Positions 58,233-64,000 of a DNA stretch of 64,000 nucleotides are shown piece after piece. This DNA is from Schistosoma mansoni (taxonomy: Eukaryota; Platyhelminthes; Trematoda; Strigeidida; Schistosomatidae). The notes beneath the pieces are model-generated. The model made no database searches. It was not told the DNA's origin and worked only from the letters and a program-made list of their open reading frames with translations. Location: assembly GCF_000237925.1 (NCBI RefSeq), contig NC_031498.1, positions 26,484,308 through 26,548,307 of the forward strand, written 5' to 3'. Made by a program: the position numbers and the translations under genes. Position 1 is the stretch's first letter. Each line of letters starts with the position of its first letter.

Positions 58233-59029
58233 TTCATAGGTGCAATCAAGCAATAAAGTATTAGTCAATGGACTCAACTAGGAGATTGTGAAGAAACGTA
58301 ATGCTACTAGACTGCCAAAAATGTGGGTTTTCAGGGTGCCAACGTGAAATCCAAGATTTGAAGGTTGAGTGTTTATTCACTTTAAATAGACAAAAGTGAA
58401 TGTTAATGTGCGGAGGTCATAACATTAAAAAAATATACCAGTGTGTAAAAATGTTAGATAGCTCACGCAATACCTAGATAGACATATTTTCACCTTCTTA
58501 TCGATTACTTTGGAGTTATAGAAGAGGGAAATCTCTCGCCAATGAAAACTGTTGAGTTTTTCCGGTAAAGGAAAGCAAACCAAACAATTCCATCTTATCA
58601 GATCTAATAACTGTGCAGTGTTTATTGATTGCCAGAGTGACTGATGGATGACAAATAATCACTCGTGCGCATAATGGAACATTTCTAGGCATAAAGTCTT
58701 GTGGAAAATTTGGCTTGGTCGTGGAGTTAAGTCACATTAAAAACCAATCACTACAACTTAACTTCATCACTAAACCAGTGACATGCTTAGTGCAATTGCA
58801 AGCATAAAACAAAATTGTTTCGCCTTTTTCAGTGTTGAAGACAATATTTTTCACTTTAATCGGCATACTCCGAGAGTTTCAAACATAATACGACAGCTCA
58901 CCTGAAACGCGGAGTAACGTCCACATGTAATGACCCGCGTCAGTTTGTAAGTTCCGTATCGAATATGTTACGCGGTAACTCATGTCGCTTCAATTTACAT
59001 AATAACAGAAGAATGAGATGTTAGAGTGG
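58233..59029. other. No gene seen
   Basis: Unassigned; it may include the 3' UTR of the LINE that follows on the minus strand. Confidence 0.4.
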
Positions 59030-62000
59030 CCGTGGTGAATATGCATTGTTTTTAGACAAACGGTATCTCGACATTGTGATCCTTTTATTTATTCTTGCCT
59101 TGGTGCCTTATATGTCTTCAATCTTCAGTAATAAGGATAGTAGGTTGGTGAACCTGTGTTAATCCCGACAGACTGGCTTCCAGTTGGGGTGATACCACTT
59201 ATTTGGAAAAAACCTTCCAGTTACCGACCACTCAATAAGAAAAACGGGACCCCACTTTGAGTTTATTAGATCGCGGTTTGTGAACCTTTTTGCTATTACC
59301 TTGGAGATTGTCGGTGCTGGAGGGAGCGAAAAGATAAGACATATTGACATCCGAATCATCAGTAAAGATACAAAATGCCAGTAGAAGGTCACCTGGCATC
59401 CTATGATACAATGAGGGGAAAACGTTTAGACCTTTTAAACACTCATCATAAGAGAGTTTAGAAAGACCTGTCGATGGGTGTCGAGCCGCGACTGACTACG
59501 ATCACCACTACAATAAGATCACGTGCCAGATATGGACTTGGATACCTCGACAGGCCAAACACCAGAAGGCTGTTAATGGTCCAGATAAGATATATTTGTC
59601 GGCGATCTCGTGGTATCGAAAGAATACCGAGGCGTGCCAAAAATTACAGGCAAAACGGTGGAGCTTAAGCTCGTTCGTACAAGCAAGGTGGACGACGGAA
59701 CGAAAAGTGCTTTTGGTACAGTTGAACAAACAAAAACAGTAAAACAATCGCTGGTACAATTGGTTATAATAATAATTGTTTCCATCATACCAATCGCGTT
59801 TTCGTCATAAAAGTCGGTCACTACAGCCCCTTTACCAATTTCGTCCCCTCACACTGGGCACGCTCAAGTGAGTTAGTACTGTAAGTGTGCTCTTACTTAG
59901 GTGAGATATAAAATCCGAAACATCTCCTCGTCAAAGTATCTGAATGCTCGGCGAAGTGACTATAACGAACGATAACCTCTGCAAGCAGCTGCGTTGCAGT
60001 GCGTAGTTGTTTTCATGTCTTGACTTATTATTACTCCTACGTCTTTTTGTTCTTGAATGAGTGGAAGAGATGAACCATCAGTGGTACAATCTTAACTACT
60101 ACCGTGTCCGATGTGCATGAGCACGCTCTTCTCAGAATTTACTTCCAAACCCCAACCAGGAGCCCATCTAACTAATTCGTCTTAGCTTGGAGATAAAAAC
60201 GATCAGCCTCACTTCTTATTATTCTCTAGATTTTAACATCATCAGCGAATAATAGTGTTGACGACTTAAGAAATAGCGGTAATTCATCAATATAGAGGAG
60301 GAAAAGTAGAGGGTTTAAGATGGTGTCTTGAAGTACATCACTTTTGACCGGCTTCCACTCGGGTAGCGATCCATTGACCTTCACTCTCTATCTGCACTCA
60401 CGTAAGAAGTTTTCCATCCATTCCTGTACAGTACAAGTTATTCCATAGCTGAAGAGCTTCTGCATAAGACCTAAGTGTGAAAGGTTGTCAAACATTTTGC
60501 AAAAATCTGTGAATATCATCCACAGACAGGTCGTTATCTAGGGTTGCTGTCCAATCCTCTCTCGCAATAAGTTAGTCAGGCATGAACGCCCGTTATGAAA
60601 CCCATGTTGCTCAGGAGTTAACAGATCGTATGAATCCATGTGATTTACTAGCTTAACCCGAATTATCTTTTCAAGTAAATTAACGACTATGCTGGATAGG
60701 CTGACAGGCCGGTAGTTAGATACGATCCCTTTCCGTCCATCCTTAAATATAGGACTGACTATAGCATCTTTTCAATCTCTAGCGAGTTGAGCGAGTGAAA
60801 CGGATATGTTGAAGTGCGTCGCGAGCGGTCTTAAAATGATATCCGCGAGCGATGACAGCAAACGTGGATGCAATCCGTCGGGGCCCGGTTTCTTAAAAAA
60901 TTTGAGGTTAGTTATTGATGGAAGAAAAGTTTCCTCAGTCACATGTACAGATCCTATGGCTGGTATCTCGGTGTGATTGGGACAAGTATTTGTAACACTA
61001 CACGTACAGCAGACTTCACTAAAGTAGTTTGAAAATGTCTCAGGTTTTTCTAAACCTGATTCCGCTAGTATATCTGAATTTTCGTGTAATAGTAAGGCGG
61101 GAATACCATCACCACGTTTTGTTCGCCGTTTAACGTACGAAAACAATCGCTTCTGACAAACACAACTATCATATGCCAATTGTCGTTCGTAAGTGGTACA
61201 AGATTTAGCTATGGTCTTTGCACATGTATTCCGGATTTTTAATATTTGCACTGAAGTGATGCCTGTCCTGTTGACAAGAATAAGTCCCATAAGTGTTACC
61301 CACGTTTCAACAACTTCCGGGTTTCCTTATTAATTCATGGAGGGCGATGTGACAGCTTACGTGTTGACCATGGGATAAACGGTTGTGTTACGGAATCGGA
61401 TGTAGCCTCAAACTTATTCCATTCGTCATCGATCAATCTGTCGACCGACCAGTCAATCGAGATAGCAGAGTCTCTGATTGCCGGAATATTAGCTCTCCAG
61501 ATATAGAGGCGATGTAGAGCAGGTGCAAATTGTATACCATGTGCTCGTAATTTAAAATGAAGTACAATATGATCACTATTCACTGGTGGAGGAAGGTGCT
61601 GATATGTCGACAGCATCTTCACAGTGGTGTGTGAGGACAAGGTCTATCAATGACGGATCATCTTCCAAAACAATATGTGTCGGTTCTACTATACATTGTA
61701 CAAGTGCACACAGAATAATTGTTGATAATAGGTCGCTACTGAAACCCCCACCTGAAGCTGTGAGCTCTATCCAGTTGATATGTGGTGCGTTAAAGTCTCC
61801 AGTGATGAGACAACATTCTGCCTTGCTCGAAGAACAGATGCGGTCAGCAAGACGACAAAGACTACGATATATTCCTCCTATAGTCATCAACTCTTTTCTA
61901 GACTTAATTGTGCGACATGCTATCTCACATGTACAACTAACATGCGCCTCCGATATGATTGATTGTATGCGAAAGTTATCCCGGACATATAACATCATGC

Positions 62001-62545
62001 CTCCTCCCTCGAGACTTATAACTCTATCACGTCTAATATAAATGTAGCCTGCAATGATCTATATCTACGGTGAGCCAAGTTTCTGTGACAACAATAATAT
62101 CGGGACTTAATTCATCCACCAAAAAACTTAGCTCGGACATTTTATTTGTAAGACTACGAGCATTCGTGTAGCGCAATTTAAGATGTTTTGGGAATCATAC
62201 GTTCTACCCATACAGGTCTTGGAAGCCCACGCTTCCGAGACCTGACTACCTCAAAACCCTCAATCATAAGGTTCGTTTCGCCATTAAGCTTCCGAGATCT
62301 AAACTTTGTAAGAGCATTCTTCCACTTTATTCGATCCTAAAGCGACTAATCTGCTCGAATACGAATATTTGAATCAAGAGTTCTGTGTGCGTTATTCAAT
62401 ATTACATCCTTCTTTCCGAAATTCCTGAGTACTAACTTCAAGATTCTTCTTTGTTGGGTCTCGCCGTCAACTCATTTGCCGAGTCTTATTACTTTCGTGA
62501 TATTTACCCCTGAAACCTCTTTAGGCAGTACATTTCCGATACCTC
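59030..62545 (-). mobile_element. CR1-clade LINE, near full length, broken
   Basis: Minus-strand order: end of an ORF1-like part (LRNFGKKDVILNNAHRTLDS, ETNLMIEGFEVVRSRKRG, 62220-62470); endonuclease (LRYTNARSLTNKMSELSFLV, IIVVTETWL, CCLITGDFNAPHINW, SLIDLVLTHH); linker (KRLFSYVKRRTKRGDGIPAL); RT start (FFKKPGPDGLHPRLLSSLAD); then a decayed RT palm and C-terminus down to FTNLLSLLLK near 59150. Frame shifts and stops occur in every domain, more so towards the 3' end. Similar to schistosome SR1/Perere-type elements; exact family inferred. Confidence 0.8.
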
Positions 62546-62722
62546 ATTTCTTCAATCTTCTTCAGTCTTCAATAATAAGGAAAAAAGATCTACTGATCTA
62601 TAATAATCTTTGCAGTTTGCTACACTGTGGAGGTCCAACCTCGTTTTGAATGTATCAACAGAAGGTGCTGATATTAAGCTTTCCCTATCTATCCCTCTTA
62701 TAACCGACCAATTCAAAGAACC
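62546..62722 (-). mobile_element. CR1-clade LINE 3' fragment
   Basis: Encodes the last codons of a CR1-like polyprotein (ISAPSVDTFKTRLDLH, DYYRSVDLFSLLLKTEED). Another copy of the same 3' end closes the element at 59030. It abuts the 5' side of that element on the same strand. Confidence 0.7.
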
Positions 62723-62724
62723 TG

Positions 62725-64000
62725 CAATTATAGAGACTATAAGCATGCAGACTGGGGCCTCTTGCGCTCACTGATCAAACTCTCAGACTGGGATGAAATC
62801 TCATGTAATAGTCTCATAGATGCCATCAACATATTCTATTTGATTGTTGACTCTTGTCTAGATTCCTGTGCACCAATTGAAACGTACAGGTTTAGTAAAC
62901 CTTACGAATTATATATACCAGCTAAATTTCGCAATAAACTAAGACGCCTACAGACACGTTATTTTAAATCTAACGACTTCACCGAAGTTACACAAATAAC
63001 AATAATTTTTGACCAAATTAAAGCTATAGCAGTCCTTTTCAGTAGTAATTTTGCAAATGACAAAGAATCCAGAAATGGCTCTGTTTCAAGAGCCATATGC
63101 GTGACTAGTAAATCAACAAAATCTATCTCCTTCACATGCTTGATAATTACTAAGTCTTTAAATACCTTTAAGGCTTCGAGAGGTCACGGCGCAGACGGGA
63201 TTTCATCATTTATCTACAAGTATGTTGTTCGAGATATCCCACTTCTTCCCCTTAAGCTGTTTACTCTCTCCATATATCAGGTTCTTACCCTGACTGTCGG
63301 AAAACCGCGTACATCATATCACGTTACAAATCTGGAGATAAGACTGACATGAACAATTATCGGCCGATAAATACTACTTCAGTTATCTCTAGGATTATGG
63401 AAAAAATTATTAGTGACGAAATATCCAACTGTTTATTGACTGAATAATTTATTGATGATTCGCAACATGGATTTCTTAAAAATCAATCTTGCATGACATG
63501 TCACTTTGACTTCTTCAGTTTAGTCTATTCCCTTCTCAGCCGAAGATAAATAGTATTAGTGCTATACCTGGACATTTCTAAGGCCTTCGAAATGGCCAAC
63601 CACAAACTTCTCATAAGTAAACTTGCATCTTATGGGGTTCAAAAACCTTTGCTAGGCTGGTTAGATTCCTTCCTCAGCAGTCGACATCAAATAGTTAAAA
63701 TCAACTCTTCGTTGTCGAATGCCGTCCCTGTTAGAAGTGGGGTAATTCAGGGTAGTGTCTTAGGCCCTTTGCTTTTTTTAGTTTTTATTAACTACTTGTC
63801 GTTTACGAAACAGATAATGAAACAAACTTGCAAGTCTCCATGTCTTATAGGTTACATACTTCGGAACCTTTATGACAATGAATCACGTATTTTAATTTAC
63901 AAAGTTTGTGTTCGACCACTCCTTGAATACTGCGCGATTATTCTTAGTGGCGTGCGCATAAAGGATAAATTAGGGCTGTAATCTATACAGAGACGATTTA
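62725..64000 (+). mobile_element. CR1/jockey-like LINE, runs off window
   Basis: Starts DYKHADWGLLRSLIKLSDW (end of the endonuclease-RT linker). It continues with HGADGISSFIYKY, NNYRPI, QHGFLKNQSC, VLYLDISKAFEMANHKL, GVIQGSVLGPLLFLVFIN, then jumps to VCVRPLLEYCAII. The part with the catalytic YADD box is deleted between these. Several frame shifts earlier. 5'-truncated where it meets the fragment on the other strand; its 3' end lies beyond the window. Confidence 0.8.

Noticed and set aside
61586-62041. 151-codon plus-strand frame
   Set aside because: Antisense shadow of the CR1 endonuclease region on the minus strand.

Overview
The window looks like schistosome (blood-fluke) nuclear DNA. The evidence is an AT-rich background, widely scattered host exons, very short 5' introns, and dense repeats of kinds known from Schistosoma: hammerhead-bearing Sm-alpha-like SINEs, RTE and CR1 non-LTR retroelements, a Penelope-like relic, Ty3/gypsy LTRs and a Merlin DNA transposon. 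The species cannot be fixed from this window alone. No CRISPR, bacterial operon or rRNA is present.

Three host genes can be reconstructed exon by exon. HIKESHI (plus strand, 22543-27612, 4 exons, 195 aa) has two micro-introns of 33 and 36 nt followed by a 4.4 kb intron. PPCDC (minus strand, 32495-31854, 2 exons split by a 45 nt intron, 198 aa) encodes phosphopantothenoylcysteine decarboxylase of CoA synthesis. DNAJC25 (minus strand, 52285-34234, 6 exons over 18 kb, 345 aa) encodes an ER-membrane J protein; its first exon is separated from the J-domain exon by an 8.2 kb intron packed with LINEs and SINEs. HIKESHI and PPCDC are convergent. DNAJC25 and PPCDC lie on the same strand, 1.7 kb apart.

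Layout: 1-13 kb is gene-free, with SINE copies (including an inverted dimer), an RTE 3' fragment, gypsy relics, a Penelope-like relic and an LTR-bounded composite. 13-21.9 kb holds an AAATA-tailed repeat, a nearly complete but broken RTE LINE and LTR/Merlin ends. 22.5-27.6 kb is HIKESHI. 28-31 kb shows little. 31.8-52.3 kb is PPCDC and DNAJC25 with repeat-filled introns. 52.8-56 kb is a cluster of the AAATA-tailed repeat, including an almost identical inverted pair. 56.3-64 kb is LINE 3' ends, a Merlin relic and a stack of CR1/jockey-like LINEs.

The least described item may be the roughly 510 bp AAATA-tailed family, called R510 here: about a dozen copies, a conserved 3' hairpin, and one insertion into a LINE with a short target duplication. 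The most informative items are the HIKESHI micro-introns, the two kinds of hammerhead motif, and the nested or opposed retroelement insertions.
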